Notes: a model not told the origin generated them from the sequence alone. Positions 53,421-62,145 are shown, numbered from the stretch's first letter. The stretch is DNA of 64,000 nucleotides from Rhizobium bangladeshense (GCF_001662075.1 NZ_LYPL01000012.1:169680-233679), one strand, 5' to 3'. Numbers and translations: made by a program.

Positions 53421-53967
53421 GAAATCCTCCCTTGTCGGCCACGCCTCTCAGCCCCTCACAAGCCAGCGCCACCATATCATCCAAAGCCATATCGATCGCC
53501 ACCGTCACGACACCGGCTTCACCGGTCGGCGGCTCCAGCGTCTGCAGCTGGCTATCAAGCAGCGACGCCGGCATGAAGTGGCCCTGACGGGCCTGCATCC
53601 GCGACAGCAACAGATCGAGCGATCCTTCCAGGAATACGAAGGCCAGGTACCCGCCTGCCGCTTGCCTCAGCCTGTCCCGATAGCTTCTCTTCAGCGCCGA
53701 ACACGAAATCACCAATCCCTGCGACGCCTTTTGCGCGGTCTTTATCTCCGCGCCGATCCGGTCGAGCCAGGGCAGGCGGTCGGCGTCGGTAAGCGGTATG
53801 CCCTCAGCCATCTTCGCGACATTGCGAGCCGGGTGAAGCTGATCGCCCTCCACAAACCGCATGCCGTTTCGAGCGGCGATGCCCGCCCCAACAGAAGATT
53901 TGCCGCAACCGCTCACGCCCATGACCACGACAGCCGGAGGCGGTGCTTCCTTCTCGAGCTCCATCAT
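53410..53967 (-). CDS. gntK: Gluconokinase
   Basis: A 185-residue P-loop kinase that makes 6-phosphogluconate from gluconate and ATP. Walker A is GVSGCGKSSVG, then RFVEGDQLHPARNVAKMAEG (GDxxHP is the substrate motif), ALKRSYRDRLRQ, and ARQGHFMPASLLDSQLQTLE, all typical of GntK. The start MMELEKEAP at 53967 has AGAGA upstream. It sits between gluconate 5-dehydrogenase and the oxidoreductase in one leftward operon. Length normal. Confidence 0.93.
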   Translation of the reverse strand: MMELEKEAPPPAVVVMGVSGCGKSSVGAGIAARNGMRFVEGDQLHPARNVAKMAEGIPLTDADRLPWLDRIGAEIKTAQKASQGLVISCSALKRSYRDRLRQAAGGYLAFVFLEGSLDLLLSRMQARQGHFMPASLLDSQLQTLEPPTGEAGVVTVAIDMALDDMVALACEGLRGVADKGGFHAG

Positions 53968-53977
53968 CGCGTCTCTG

Positions 53978-54742
53978 TCAAAGGCAGGTCGTGATGCCGC
54001 CATCGACATAAAGCGTGTGGCCGTTGATGAAAGACGAGCCGCGGCCCGAGAGGAAAACGGCGGCACCGACCAGTTCCTCGACATTGCCCCAGCGACCGGC
54101 CGGCGTCCGCATCTCGAGCCAGGACGAGAATTCGGGATTGTCGACGAGCGCCTGGTTGAGCGGCGTCTTGAAGTATCCGGGCGCGATCGCATTGATCTGC
54201 AGGCCGTGCTTGGCCCAGTCGGCGCACATGCCGCGCGTCAGGTTGCGCACCGCGCCCTTGGTCGCCGTATAGGGGGCGATGCCCGGGCGGGCCAGTTCGC
54301 TCTGTACGGAGGCGATGTTGATAATCTTGCCCTGACCGCGGGCGATCATGGCTTTGGCAGCCGCCTGGCTGACGTAAAACACGCTCGAAATATTGGTGGT
54401 CAGCAGCAGTTCCCATTTGTCCGCCGGGAAATCCTCCAGAGGCGTGCGAAACTGCATGCCGGCATTGTTGATCAGGATGTCGAGCGGCCCGATATCGGCC
54501 TCGATCGCATCGATGCCCTGTTTGGCGGCGTCCTTGCTGGTTACATCGAAGATGGCTGCATGGGCAGACAGTCCTTGAGCCTTGAGGCTCTCGACGGCGC
54601 GTTTGACGCTTTCGGGCGTGCGGCCGTTGATGACGACCTCCGCGCCATGCTGCGCCAGGCCCTCGGCCAGCGCATAGCCAATCCCCTGGCTGGAGCCGGT
54701 GATCAGGGCAAGTCGTCCGGTCAGATCAAACAGGTTCTTCAT
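53978..54742 (-). CDS. SDR family gluconate 5-dehydrogenase-like oxidoreductase
   Basis: A 254-residue short-chain dehydrogenase. It has LITGSSQGIGYALAEGL, NNAGMQFRTPLEDF, catalytic YTATKGA (Tyr-x3-Lys) and the ending INGHTLYVDGGITTCL. The N-terminal LFDLTGRLAL and QFRTPLEDFPADKWELL match gluconate 5-dehydrogenases, which interconvert 5-ketogluconate and gluconate. It heads the leftward operon with gluconokinase, starting 81 bp from the operator at 54824-54839. This step joins idonate (via 5-ketogluconate) to gluconate. Confidence 0.9.
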   Translation of the reverse strand: MKNLFDLTGRLALITGSSQGIGYALAEGLAQHGAEVVINGRTPESVKRAVESLKAQGLSAHAAIFDVTSKDAAKQGIDAIEADIGPLDILINNAGMQFRTPLEDFPADKWELLLTTNISSVFYVSQAAAKAMIARGQGKIINIASVQSELARPGIAPYTATKGAVRNLTRGMCADWAKHGLQINAIAPGYFKTPLNQALVDNPEFSSWLEMRTPAGRWGNVEELVGAAVFLSGRGSSFINGHTLYVDGGITTCL

Positions 54743-54823
54743 GCAAATAACTCCTCCGGTGTCGCTGTCGGCTTATACCGCCACTTCAGGTGAAACTCAC
54801 TTGACATCGCTTGTCCGGATTAT

Positions 54824-54839
54824 ATGTTATCGATAACAT
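54824..54839. promoter_or_regulatory. GntR-type (LacI family) operator in the divergent promoter
   Basis: ATGTTATCGATAACAT, perfect 16-bp palindrome (18 bp with flanking T/A, 54823-54840), identical to the copy at 52461. It lies between the divergent gluconate 5-dehydrogenase operon and the dehydrogenase/idonate operon, so it can control both. Confidence 0.82.
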
Positions 54840-54869
54840 AATCAACTGTCAAAATGTGGCGGAGACGGA

Positions 54870-55811
54870 ATGCCTGAGGTAGCGATCTTGATGACCGGAG
54901 CCTATCCGGAATGGGATATGGTCGATCTGGAGGCGAAGTATCGCGTTCACCGCCTGTGGGAAGCGACAGACCGGCAGGAGCTGATCACAAGGGTCGGCAA
55001 GGATATTCGAGCCATCGCGACGCGCGGTGAACTTGGCGCCTCCGCCGAGCTGATGAAGCAATTGCCGAAGCTGGAGATCGTCTCCTGTTACGGCGTCGGC
55101 ACCGATGCCATCGACCTCTCCCATGCCCGCGCCAACGGCATTCGCGTCACCAATACCCCCGACGTGCTGACCGAGGATGTCGCCGATATCGCCATCGGAC
55201 TGCTGCTTGCCACGGCGCGACAGATTCCGCAGGCCGATGTTTTCGTCCGCGCCGGCCAGTGGGGCAATGTCGCCATGCCGCTGGTGACCCGGGTAGCCGG
55301 CAAGAAGGTGGGGCTCGCCGGCATGGGGCGGATCGGCAAGGCGATCGCCAGGAGGGCTGCCGCTTTCGGCTGCGACATCGCCTATTTCGCCCGCAATGAA
55401 CACGCAGATGTCGCCTATGCCTACCAGGCGGAACTGGTCGCACTTGCCGATTGGGCCGATTTCCTGATCGTCATCGTCCCCGGCGGGCAGGCGACGATGA
55501 AGATCATCAATGCCGAGGTGCTGGAAGCGCTCGGACCCAACGGCATGTTGATCAATGTTTCGCGCGGAACGACGGTCGACGAAGAGGCGCTGATCACGGC
55601 CCTGCAGAACGGCACCATTAAGGCTGCCGGCCTCGACGTCTTCCTCAACGAACCGAAGATCGATGCGCGTTTCCTGACGCTTCAAAACGTGGTGTTGCAG
55701 CCCCATCACGGCTCCGGTACCGTCGAAACCCGTAAGGCCATGGGCCAGTTGGTCAGAGACAATCTCGCCGCGCACTTTGCCGGCAACCCGCTTCCAACTC
55801 CCGTCGTGTGA
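54870..55811 (+). CDS. D-isomer-specific 2-hydroxyacid dehydrogenase
   Basis: A 313-residue NAD(P)-dependent reductase. It has SCYGVGTDAIDLSHARANGI, the cofactor loop GLAGMGRIGKAIARRAAAFG, the SRGTTVDEEALITAL segment with the catalytic Arg upstream, a late LNEPKIDARF Glu and the catalytic His in HHGSGTVETRKAMG. Members reduce 2-ketogluconate, hydroxypyruvate or glyoxylate; in this gluconate/idonate setting 2-ketogluconate reductase is likely. Ends 10 bp before the idonate dehydrogenase start. Confidence 0.9.
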   Translation: MPEVAILMTGAYPEWDMVDLEAKYRVHRLWEATDRQELITRVGKDIRAIATRGELGASAELMKQLPKLEIVSCYGVGTDAIDLSHARANGIRVTNTPDVLTEDVADIAIGLLLATARQIPQADVFVRAGQWGNVAMPLVTRVAGKKVGLAGMGRIGKAIARRAAAFGCDIAYFARNEHADVAYAYQAELVALADWADFLIVIVPGGQATMKIINAEVLEALGPNGMLINVSRGTTVDEEALITALQNGTIKAAGLDVFLNEPKIDARFLTLQNVVLQPHHGSGTVETRKAMGQLVRDNLAAHFAGNPLPTPVV

Positions 55812-55821
55812 GGGTTTCGCT

Positions 55822-56853
55822 ATGAAAGCCATCGTCATTCATGCCGCCAAGGATCTCAGGATCGAGGAGCGCGAGCCGGAAGTTGCGGGAGAGGGGCAGG
55901 TGGAAATCGCCATCGAAGCCGGCGGCATTTGCGGCTCCGACCTGCATTATTACAATCATGGCGGCTTCGGCACCGTGCGCCTGCGCGAGCCGATGATCCT
56001 CGGCCATGAGATCGCCGGCACGGTCAAGGCACTGGGTGCCGGTGTGAGCGATCTTGCCGTCGGAGACCGTGTTGCCGTGTCTCCGAGCCGGCCGTGCAAT
56101 CATTGCCAATGTTGCCTGAAGGGACAGCAGAACCACTGCCTCAACATGCGGTTTTATGGCAGCGCCATGCCGATGCCGCATATTCAGGGCGGCTTTCGCC
56201 AGAGGCTGGTGGCGGAGCGCTGGCAATGCCACAAGGTCACTGAGGGCATTTCCATTCACGAGGCCGCCTTCGCCGAACCCTTTGCCGTGACGCTGCATGC
56301 GGCCAGCCGCGCCGGATCGCTGCTGGGCAAACGTGTGCTCGTCACCGGTTGCGGCCCGATCGGGATGCTGGCGATTGTTGCCGCGCGCGTTCTCGGCGCC
56401 CGCGAAATCGTCGCGACCGATGTGACCGACAGCGTGCTGGCGATCGCCCGCACCAGCGGCGCGGATCGAACGATCAATGTTGCCACGAATGCCGCCGACC
56501 TGGCCGCCTACGGCGCCGACAAGGGATATTTCGACGTCATGTTCGAAGCATCAGGCAATGAGCGGGCGGTGCGCGCCGGCCTGGAGGCGTTGAAGCCCCG
56601 CGCCGTTCTCGTGCAGCTCGGCCTTGGCGGCGATGTCTCCATCCCGCAGAACACGATCGTCGCCAAGGAAATCGAGATGCGCGGAACATTCCGCTTTCAC
56701 GAGGAGTTTGCGCTTGCCGTCGAACTGATCAACGCGCGCCGCGTCGACCTGAAGCCACTGCTGACAGAGGTTTTTGCCATCGACGACGCCGTCGCCGCCT
56801 TTGAATTGGCCAGCGACCGCAGCAAATCGATGAAAGTCCAGATAGCCTTCTGA
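55822..56853 (+). CDS. idnD: L-idonate 5-dehydrogenase, zinc alcohol dehydrogenase family
   Basis: A 343-residue medium-chain dehydrogenase that oxidises L-idonate to 5-ketogluconate. Catalytic zinc region: AGGICGSDLHYYNHGGFGTV; GHEIAGTV; structural zinc cysteines in CNHCQCCLKGQQNHC; NAD-binding VTGCGPIGMLAIVAA. The HYYNHGGFG stretch and MPHIQGGFRQ are typical of IdnD. The ATG at 55822 is chosen over 55777, which lies inside the upstream gene. Its end is 10 bp from the convergent regulator. Confidence 0.92.
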   Translation: MKAIVIHAAKDLRIEEREPEVAGEGQVEIAIEAGGICGSDLHYYNHGGFGTVRLREPMILGHEIAGTVKALGAGVSDLAVGDRVAVSPSRPCNHCQCCLKGQQNHCLNMRFYGSAMPMPHIQGGFRQRLVAERWQCHKVTEGISIHEAAFAEPFAVTLHAASRAGSLLGKRVLVTGCGPIGMLAIVAARVLGAREIVATDVTDSVLAIARTSGADRTINVATNAADLAAYGADKGYFDVMFEASGNERAVRAGLEALKPRAVLVQLGLGGDVSIPQNTIVAKEIEMRGTFRFHEEFALAVELINARRVDLKPLLTEVFAIDDAVAAFELASDRSKSMKVQIAF

Positions 56854-56863
56854 CAAGGGCCGA

Positions 56864-57934
56864 TTATCGGGCGCCGCGCTCCGTGCTTTCGCGCAGCACA
56901 ACCCTGTAGCCGGTCAATGTGATCTCGTCGGCGCTCGCCTCGCCGCCATCCTGCAGGGCATCCAGCAGGCGGGCGGCGGCCTGGCGGCCGATGCCGTAAC
57001 AGTCGACATTGATCGTGGTGATGCTGGGATAACAGATCGACGAGATCTCGTAGTCGCCGAAGCCGGCAATGGCGATATCCTCCGGCACGCGCATTCCCCT
57101 GCGCTTGCATTCCATGATTGCGCCGAAGGCGGACAAGTCGGAGACGCAGAGAACCACTTCCGTGTCCGGCCAGCGTTCCAGGAGGCTCACCACCGCCTGG
57201 CCGCCCTGTTCCATCGTGATCGGCGGTACGCCGAAGGAAATCGCCCGTCCCGGTCCCAAGCCCAATTCTTCGACAGTCTTCAGGAAACCGCTTCGCCGCT
57301 GGCTGCCGCGCGTATCGCGCGCCGTTGTACCGCCGATATAGCCGAACCGCCGGTAGCCCTGGCTTGCAAGCGCGCGCACCAGCAGAGACATCGCCTCGCT
57401 GTTGGAAAAGCCGACGACATGATTGATCGGTTCTTCCGGAATTTCCCAGGTTTCGACCACCGGAATGCCGGCCTTATCAAGCATGCGCCGCGCCCGGTCG
57501 GTATGCGAACCACCTGTCAGGATGATGCCTTCGGGGCGCCGCCGCAGCATCGCTTCGATCAGCTTTTCCTCCTTTTCGGCGGAATAATCGGTATAGCCGA
57601 GAAGGAGCTGAAGGCCGGTATTTTCCAAGGCATCGGTGATGCCGCGTGCGGTGTCGGAAAAATTCGAATTGTTGATGGAGGGCACCAGCGCCGCGATGAA
57701 GCCGCTGCGCCGAGAGGAAAGGCTGCCGGCGGAGAGATCGAGCACATAACCGAGCGCATCGACCGCTTCCATGATGCGCTTCCGGGTCTCTTCGGAAACG
57801 CTCGCATCCTGGCGAAAGGCGCGCGAAACGGTCATGGCCGACACGCCGACATATTTGGCGACTTCGGCCATCGTCAGCTTTTGGGCGTCTCCTCCCTTGA
57901 GACGTCTGCCTTTTGACTCATCCTCGTCTTTCAC
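56864..57934 (-). CDS. LacI/GntR-type transcriptional regulator of gluconate/idonate genes
   Basis: A LacI-family regulator of about 356 residues. The helix-turn-helix reads LTMAEVAKYVGVSAMTVSRA, the hinge follows, and the effector domain has AALVPSINNSNFSDTARGI, PEGIILTGGSHTDRARRML and IAIAGFGDYEISSICYPSIT, closely like the GntR gluconate repressors. The start is uncertain: GTG at 57934 is preferred because an ATG at 58000 would fall on the operator-like site 57985-58000. It is convergent with idnD and divergent from the lactonase, at the centre of four matching operators. Confidence 0.88.
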   Translation of the reverse strand: MKDEDESKGRRLKGGDAQKLTMAEVAKYVGVSAMTVSRAFRQDASVSEETRKRIMEAVDALGYVLDLSAGSLSSRRSGFIAALVPSINNSNFSDTARGITDALENTGLQLLLGYTDYSAEKEEKLIEAMLRRRPEGIILTGGSHTDRARRMLDKAGIPVVETWEIPEEPINHVVGFSNSEAMSLLVRALASQGYRRFGYIGGTTARDTRGSQRRSGFLKTVEELGLGPGRAISFGVPPITMEQGGQAVVSLLERWPDTEVVLCVSDLSAFGAIMECKRRGMRVPEDIAIAGFGDYEISSICYPSITTINVDCYGIGRQAAARLLDALQDGGEASADEITLTGYRVVLRESTERGAR

Positions 57935-57984
57935 CGGCTCCGCTTTCAAACAGCTTCCGAGTTGGGGCAACTCAGGACACGATA

Positions 57985-58000
57985 AAGTTATCGCTATCAT
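57985..58000. promoter_or_regulatory. Weaker GntR-type operator before the regulator gene
   Basis: AAGTTATCGCTATCAT matches ATGTTATCGATAACAT at 13 of 16 positions. It lies 51 bp before the preferred GTG start of the regulator, consistent with autoregulation. Confidence 0.55.
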
Positions 58001-58079
58001 CGCACAATCGATATTATTGCAGGGCTGCTGCGTTCCACAGTTCGTCGATCTCTGTACGAAGGGCGAAAAACAGGGCAAG

Positions 58080-58095
58080 ATGATATCGATAACAA
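58080..58095. promoter_or_regulatory. GntR-type operator before the lactonase gene
   Basis: ATGATATCGATAACAA matches ATGTTATCGATAACAT at 14 of 16 positions. It ends 18 bp before the start of the SMP-30/gluconolactonase-like gene, so bound repressor would block its transcription. Confidence 0.65.
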
Positions 58096-58113
58096 TCTGA
58101 AGTGAGGGACAAC

Positions 58114-59040
58114 ATGTTCGGAGAAATCGAGGGTACAGGGTTCGAAGTGCTTGACCCACGCTTTGAAAGCTGTTTCGTCGGCCATGCACGCGTCGAGCGG
58201 CTTTGGACGGGCGGCCGCTGGCTGGAAGGGCCGGCGTGGTTTGCCGCCGGGCGTTATCTGGTCTTCTCGGATATTCCCAACAATCGCATGATGCGCTACG
58301 ACGATACCAGCGGGCAGACGTCGGTCTTCCGCTCGCCCAGCAACAATTCCAACGGCAACACGGTCGACAATCAGGGCCGGCTGATCACCTGCGAGCATTT
58401 GACGCGCCGTGTCACGCGAACGGATTTCGACGGCGGGATTACCGTGTTGGCCGATCGCATTGCCGGCAAACGGCTCAACTCGCCCAACGACGTCACCGTG
58501 AAATCCGATGGCACCGTCTGGTTCACCGACCCGAGCTACGGCATCCTGCACGACTATGAGGGCGACTACGGCGAAGAGGAAATCGGCGGATGCCATGTCT
58601 ACCGGCATGATCCGGCAACAGGTACGACCGATCGCATGACCTCGGATTTCGCCAAGCCGAACGGGCTGGCCTTTTCTCCCGACGAAACAGTGCTTTATGT
58701 CGCCGACACCGGCGGGACCCATCTGCGTGGCGGCCCGCGTCATATAAGAAAACTTGCCGTGTCCGATGATGGAGAGCTGACCGATCGCGGCATTTTCGCC
58801 GAATGCACCGCAGGCTTTTTCGACGGCTTTCGCGTCGACCGGAAAGGAAGGATCTGGACCAGCGTCGGCGACGGTGTGCACGCTTACGACCCGGACGGCA
58901 CGCTGATCGGCAAGATCCATATTCCCGAGATCGTCTCCAATGTCGCTTTCGGTGGCGAGAAACGAAACCGCCTCTTCATCACCGCAACCACGTCGCTCTA
59001 CGCCGTGTATCTCACGGCCAACGGCTCAAGACTGGGATAA
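58114..59040 (+). CDS. SMP-30/gluconolactonase family protein
   Basis: A 308-residue six-bladed propeller lactonase. Family marks are WLEGPAWFAAGRYLVFSDIP (metal-binding Glu), SNGNTVDNQGRLITCEH, LNSPNDVTVKSDGTVWFTDP (Asn/Asp metal ligands), PNGLAFSPDETVLYVADTGG and DGFRVDRKGRIWTS. Probably opens a sugar lactone to an aldonic acid such as gluconate. The ATG at 58114 has GTGAGGGA upstream. Its operator places it in the gluconate/idonate regulon. Followed by hairpins at 59048 and 59242. Confidence 0.92.
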   Translation: MFGEIEGTGFEVLDPRFESCFVGHARVERLWTGGRWLEGPAWFAAGRYLVFSDIPNNRMMRYDDTSGQTSVFRSPSNNSNGNTVDNQGRLITCEHLTRRVTRTDFDGGITVLADRIAGKRLNSPNDVTVKSDGTVWFTDPSYGILHDYEGDYGEEEIGGCHVYRHDPATGTTDRMTSDFAKPNGLAFSPDETVLYVADTGGTHLRGGPRHIRKLAVSDDGELTDRGIFAECTAGFFDGFRVDRKGRIWTSVGDGVHAYDPDGTLIGKIHIPEIVSNVAFGGEKRNRLFITATTSLYAVYLTANGSRLG

Positions 59041-59047
59041 TCGCCGA

Positions 59048-59064
59048 GCCGCCTCTCAGGCGGC
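59048..59064 (+). terminator. Hairpin just past the lactonase stop
   Basis: GCCGCCT-CTC-AGGCGGC, a 7-bp perfect stem with 3-nt loop 8 bp past the stop, followed by CCCCGGTTTGTTG with only a weak T-run. Likely a terminator or partial terminator for the lactonase. Confidence 0.45.
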
Positions 59065-59089
59065 CCCGGTTTGTTGACAAACTCACCTC

Positions 59090-59207
59090 CGTCATGCGCA
59101 GCCTTGTGCCGAGCATCTGACCACAATAATTGCTTGACGGGAAAACGATTATTTTCAGCGACTTAATTGGGCCGGCATAGATCCTCGACACAAGGCCGAG
59201 GATGACG
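59090..59207. repeat. Inverted pair of 29-bp repeats, RIME-like intergenic element
   Basis: Copy 1 (59090-59118) and the reverse complement of copy 2 (59179-59207) share 24 of 29 bases, starting CGTCAT and ending ATCT. Each copy also contains a partial internal palindrome (copy 2: ATCCTCG ... CGAGGAT). The pair, 60 bp apart, looks like a short dispersed rhizobial intergenic element (RIME/REP class). Identity to a named element could not be tested. Confidence 0.6.
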
Positions 59208-59241
59208 TCGCGGGTTTTGCAGTGGTTTGCCGGTAAGCCTG

Positions 59242-59263
59242 AGGCCACCTTTTCAGGCGGCCT
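59242..59263 (+). terminator. Probable rho-independent terminator between convergent genes
   Basis: AGGCCACC / GGCGGCCT, 8-bp stem with one G-U pair and TTTTCA loop, followed by GCCTTTTA on the plus strand. It stands between the convergent lactonase and vWA genes, beyond the inverted repeats. Confidence 0.5.
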
Positions 59264-59293
59264 GCCTTTTATCAGCGCACGGGCGCTTCTTCC

Positions 59294-61381
59294 CTATTGC
59301 TGGCTGAGGCCGTCAGCCAACCGGATGAGCCCGAGAAAATCCGATCTGTAGCCGAAGGGGTCTGCGCCCCGCGATGCCGCAGCGAGATCGCCGATCGCCT
59401 GATAGGAATAGGCATGGAGGGCACTGGTGCGGCTCAGTTTCTGGCCGAAGGCGGCGACGGCCACCGAGAAGCGGACATCCTGCGGAGCGGCGTCGACGGT
59501 GGCAACCGTATTGCGGTCGTCGACCGGCGTGGTGATGAGGGCGCTCTTGTCCTCGCCCGGCCGCTTGTAGCGCATCTTGACGAAGGCAAGCTCGCCCTGA
59601 TGCGCGCTGCCCGATGTCTCGGCCGATGCCTTGCTGGGCACGCCGTAACGCAGGTCGTCATTCATGACCGCGGGACTTCCCTTGGGCGTGATCTCGTAGA
59701 TCGCGGTGACGCTGTGGCCGGAGCCGATATCGCCGGCATCGACGCGGTCATTGTTGAAATCCTCGCGTTTGAGGGCGCGGGTCTCGTAGCCGATCAGCCG
59801 GTATTCGGCGATGCGTTCCGGGTTGAATTCAACCTGGAATTTGACGTCCTTGGCGATCGGAAACAGCATCGATCCCGCTTCTTCGACCAGCGTTTTCTGC
59901 GCCTCCGCCAGCGTGTCGATATAGGCGGCGCTGCCATTGCCGTTCTGCGCCAGCGTCTGCATCAGGGAATCGTTGAGATTGCCGCGGCCGAAGCCGAGAA
60001 CGGTGAGGAAGATGCCGTCCTTGCGCTTCTCCTCGATGATCCGTTTCAGATCCTCGTCGCTCGATGGGCCGACATTAAAGTCGCCGTCCGTCGCCAGTAT
60101 CACCCGGTTGACGCCGTCCTTGACGAAAGCCTTTTGGGCCAGGTCGTAGGCCGCCTCGATGCCCTCGGCACCGCCGGTCGAGCCTCCCGCCTCCAGCCTG
60201 TCGATCGCAGAGAGGATCTTCGACTTCTCCGACACTCGCGTCGGCTCGAGCACCGTGCCGGCATTGCCGGCATAGGTGACGATTGAGACGGTATCGTCTG
60301 GCTTCAGCCGGTTGACCAATAGACGGAAGGCGCTCTTCAGCAGCGGCAGCTTGTCCGGCTCGTCCATCGAGCCCGATACGTCGATCAGGAAGACGAGATT
60401 GGCGTGCGGCGCGGTCGCCGGCGCGATGTCATAACCCTTGATCGCCACATGCATCAGTTCCGTGTCGTGGTTCCACGGCGTCGGCATCACGGTCACTGTC
60501 GCCTTGAAGGGCTGGTCGGCATTATCGGGACGCGGCCAGTCATAGGGGAAATAATTGATCATCTCCTCGACGCGCACCGATTGCGGATCGGGCATCGCCC
60601 CGCCCGTCAGTGACCTGCGGACGAAGGAATAGGAGGCTGTGTCGACATCGGCAGAGAAGGTCGAGACCGGATCGGCCGCGACACTCTTGATCGGATTTGC
60701 CGTCGCATTGGCAAAGCGCTCGCGGCTGGGATCGAGCTGGACCTGGGCACGTCCATCCGCCGGCGGCACAGGCGAGGGGGCGACGGCCATCGGCTCGGCC
60801 AACTGCTGCTGGGGGGCGGCGGCACCTGACGCAACGGAGCTGTTGGCCTCTCTACGCCTCGGCAGGAGGCCAGCAATCTCGTCAGGGCTGAAATCAGATA
60901 TCCGTGTCCCGTGGGGTTTCGCCGCGGACTGCTGCTCCTGATCCTGAGCGATTCGAGCGCTGTCGGCCGCCGCGGATTGAGGCAGCCGGCTCTCTTCGGT
61001 CACCGCTTCGGAAAGCGCGGGCGAGACCGGCCGGCCAGTCGGTATCGGCGTTTCCTTTTTCGAAACGGTGCCGGCGATCCTTTCCTTCTCGACGATCGGT
61101 TGGTTGCGCGTCAGCTCGAGGGTGAGATAGCCGGCGGCGGGAACGACGAGCAGCGTCGCAAGGGCTGAACCGGCGAGGAATTTCTTATTCACGGCAGGGC
61201 TCCATATCCAGTTGATGATGGAGCTTGGACGCCGGCCTTTCGCATTTCCTTGGGCTGCCGCTGCATTATTTTCTGCGCCGTCGAAGGCCTGCATCGCCGC
61301 GGCAAGGGCGCGTGCACGCGCCTGCGGATCGGCTGCCGGCGGTGCGAGGTGGGAGAGCTTTTCGAGTTCCTTGTCCATCAT
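59294..61381 (-). CDS. von Willebrand factor A-domain membrane protein, with anti-sigma-like N-terminus
   Basis: A 695-residue protein of the YfbK type. Residues 1-60 form a charged, Ala-rich cytoplasmic region (MMDKELEKLSHLAPPAADPQ ...); one TM helix is at about 67-90; a low-complexity Pro/Ala/Gln region covers 95-230; the vWF-A-bound domain is around 239-300 (STFSADVDTASYSFVRRSL); the vWA domain has a complete MIDAS start DVSGSMDE (334-341) and later ATDGDFNVG; a C-terminal DUF3520-like region follows. The start overlaps the ECF sigma gene stop by 4 bases (ATGA). Such linkage suggests the N-terminal part controls the sigma factor; that is inference. Confidence 0.88.
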   Translation of the reverse strand: MMDKELEKLSHLAPPAADPQARARALAAAMQAFDGAENNAAAAQGNAKGRRPSSIINWIWSPAVNKKFLAGSALATLLVVPAAGYLTLELTRNQPIVEKERIAGTVSKKETPIPTGRPVSPALSEAVTEESRLPQSAAADSARIAQDQEQQSAAKPHGTRISDFSPDEIAGLLPRRREANSSVASGAAAPQQQLAEPMAVAPSPVPPADGRAQVQLDPSRERFANATANPIKSVAADPVSTFSADVDTASYSFVRRSLTGGAMPDPQSVRVEEMINYFPYDWPRPDNADQPFKATVTVMPTPWNHDTELMHVAIKGYDIAPATAPHANLVFLIDVSGSMDEPDKLPLLKSAFRLLVNRLKPDDTVSIVTYAGNAGTVLEPTRVSEKSKILSAIDRLEAGGSTGGAEGIEAAYDLAQKAFVKDGVNRVILATDGDFNVGPSSDEDLKRIIEEKRKDGIFLTVLGFGRGNLNDSLMQTLAQNGNGSAAYIDTLAEAQKTLVEEAGSMLFPIAKDVKFQVEFNPERIAEYRLIGYETRALKREDFNNDRVDAGDIGSGHSVTAIYEITPKGSPAVMNDDLRYGVPSKASAETSGSAHQGELAFVKMRYKRPGEDKSALITTPVDDRNTVATVDAAPQDVRFSVAVAAFGQKLSRTSALHAYSYQAIGDLAAASRGADPFGYRSDFLGLIRLADGLSQQ

Positions 61382-61902
61382 ACCTCTTCCTTGCCGAGCA
61401 TGGCCTTCAGCCTCTTGCGCGCCTCGTGGACCTGCCAGGACACGGTCGCCTCCGAGCAGCCCATGACATCGGCGGCCGCCGAATGGCTGAGGCCTTCGCC
61501 ATAGACGAGCAGCACTGCGTCGCATTGCCGTTCCGGCAAAGCGCGCACGGCCGCCCATAATTCGCTTGATAGCTCGTCGTCGTTTCCGCCCGGCGCACCC
61601 TGCTGCGGTTCGGCCGCGTAAGCGCGGAATGTCTGCTCTTCCCGCGCAAGCTTGCGTTTATGGTCGCGGGCGGCGTTAAGCGTCAGCGTGTAGAGCCAGG
61701 TCCTGAAGCGGCTGGCGCCGCGAAAGCCGCGGATGGCCGCACCGAGCTTAACGCAAACCTCCTGGGCGATATCGTCGGCGTCGGTGGAACTGCCTGACCA
61801 TCGCCATGCCGTCGCGTGGACGAAATCATAATGTCGCGAGACCAGTTGCCCGAAGGCCTCTCGGTCACCCCCCTGCGCTCGTTCTATGAGCTCCGCATCC
61901 AA
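61378..61902 (-). CDS. ECF-type RNA polymerase sigma factor
   Basis: A 174-residue sigma-70 family factor with only regions 2 and 4. Region 2: ELIERAQGGDREAFGQLVSR, DDIAQEVCVKLG and FRGASRFRTWLYTLTLNAAR; region 4: LPERQCDAVLLVYGEGLSHS and DVMGCSEATVSWQVHEARKR. The TTG start at 61902 has GGTAGG upstream; no in-frame ATG is available near it. The next gene, overlapping by 4 bases, encodes the vWA membrane protein and may act as its regulator. Target promoters unknown; the divergent esterase gene may be one. Confidence 0.92.
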   Translation of the reverse strand: MDAELIERAQGGDREAFGQLVSRHYDFVHATAWRWSGSSTDADDIAQEVCVKLGAAIRGFRGASRFRTWLYTLTLNAARDHKRKLAREEQTFRAYAAEPQQGAPGGNDDELSSELWAAVRALPERQCDAVLLVYGEGLSHSAAADVMGCSEATVSWQVHEARKRLKAMLGKEEV

Positions 61903-62145
61903 TGCGCACCTACCCCCAAACTATCAAGCAAGATGCTATTTCGGGATTGAGACGTTTCTCCGATGACTTTCCTTGGGTCGACGCCAAAAAAATTTTTGCG
62001 AATTTTGAATTGGACTCAAAATAATCGAGCGCCGCGACATAAACGGGTCGCTGCCGGACAGATCGGCTCCATCGCAAAGGCGCAAGATGACGGCAAAGTC
62101 GGCCAGGGACATGGATCTGCATGTTCCAAATCGAAAGGACCCTCA

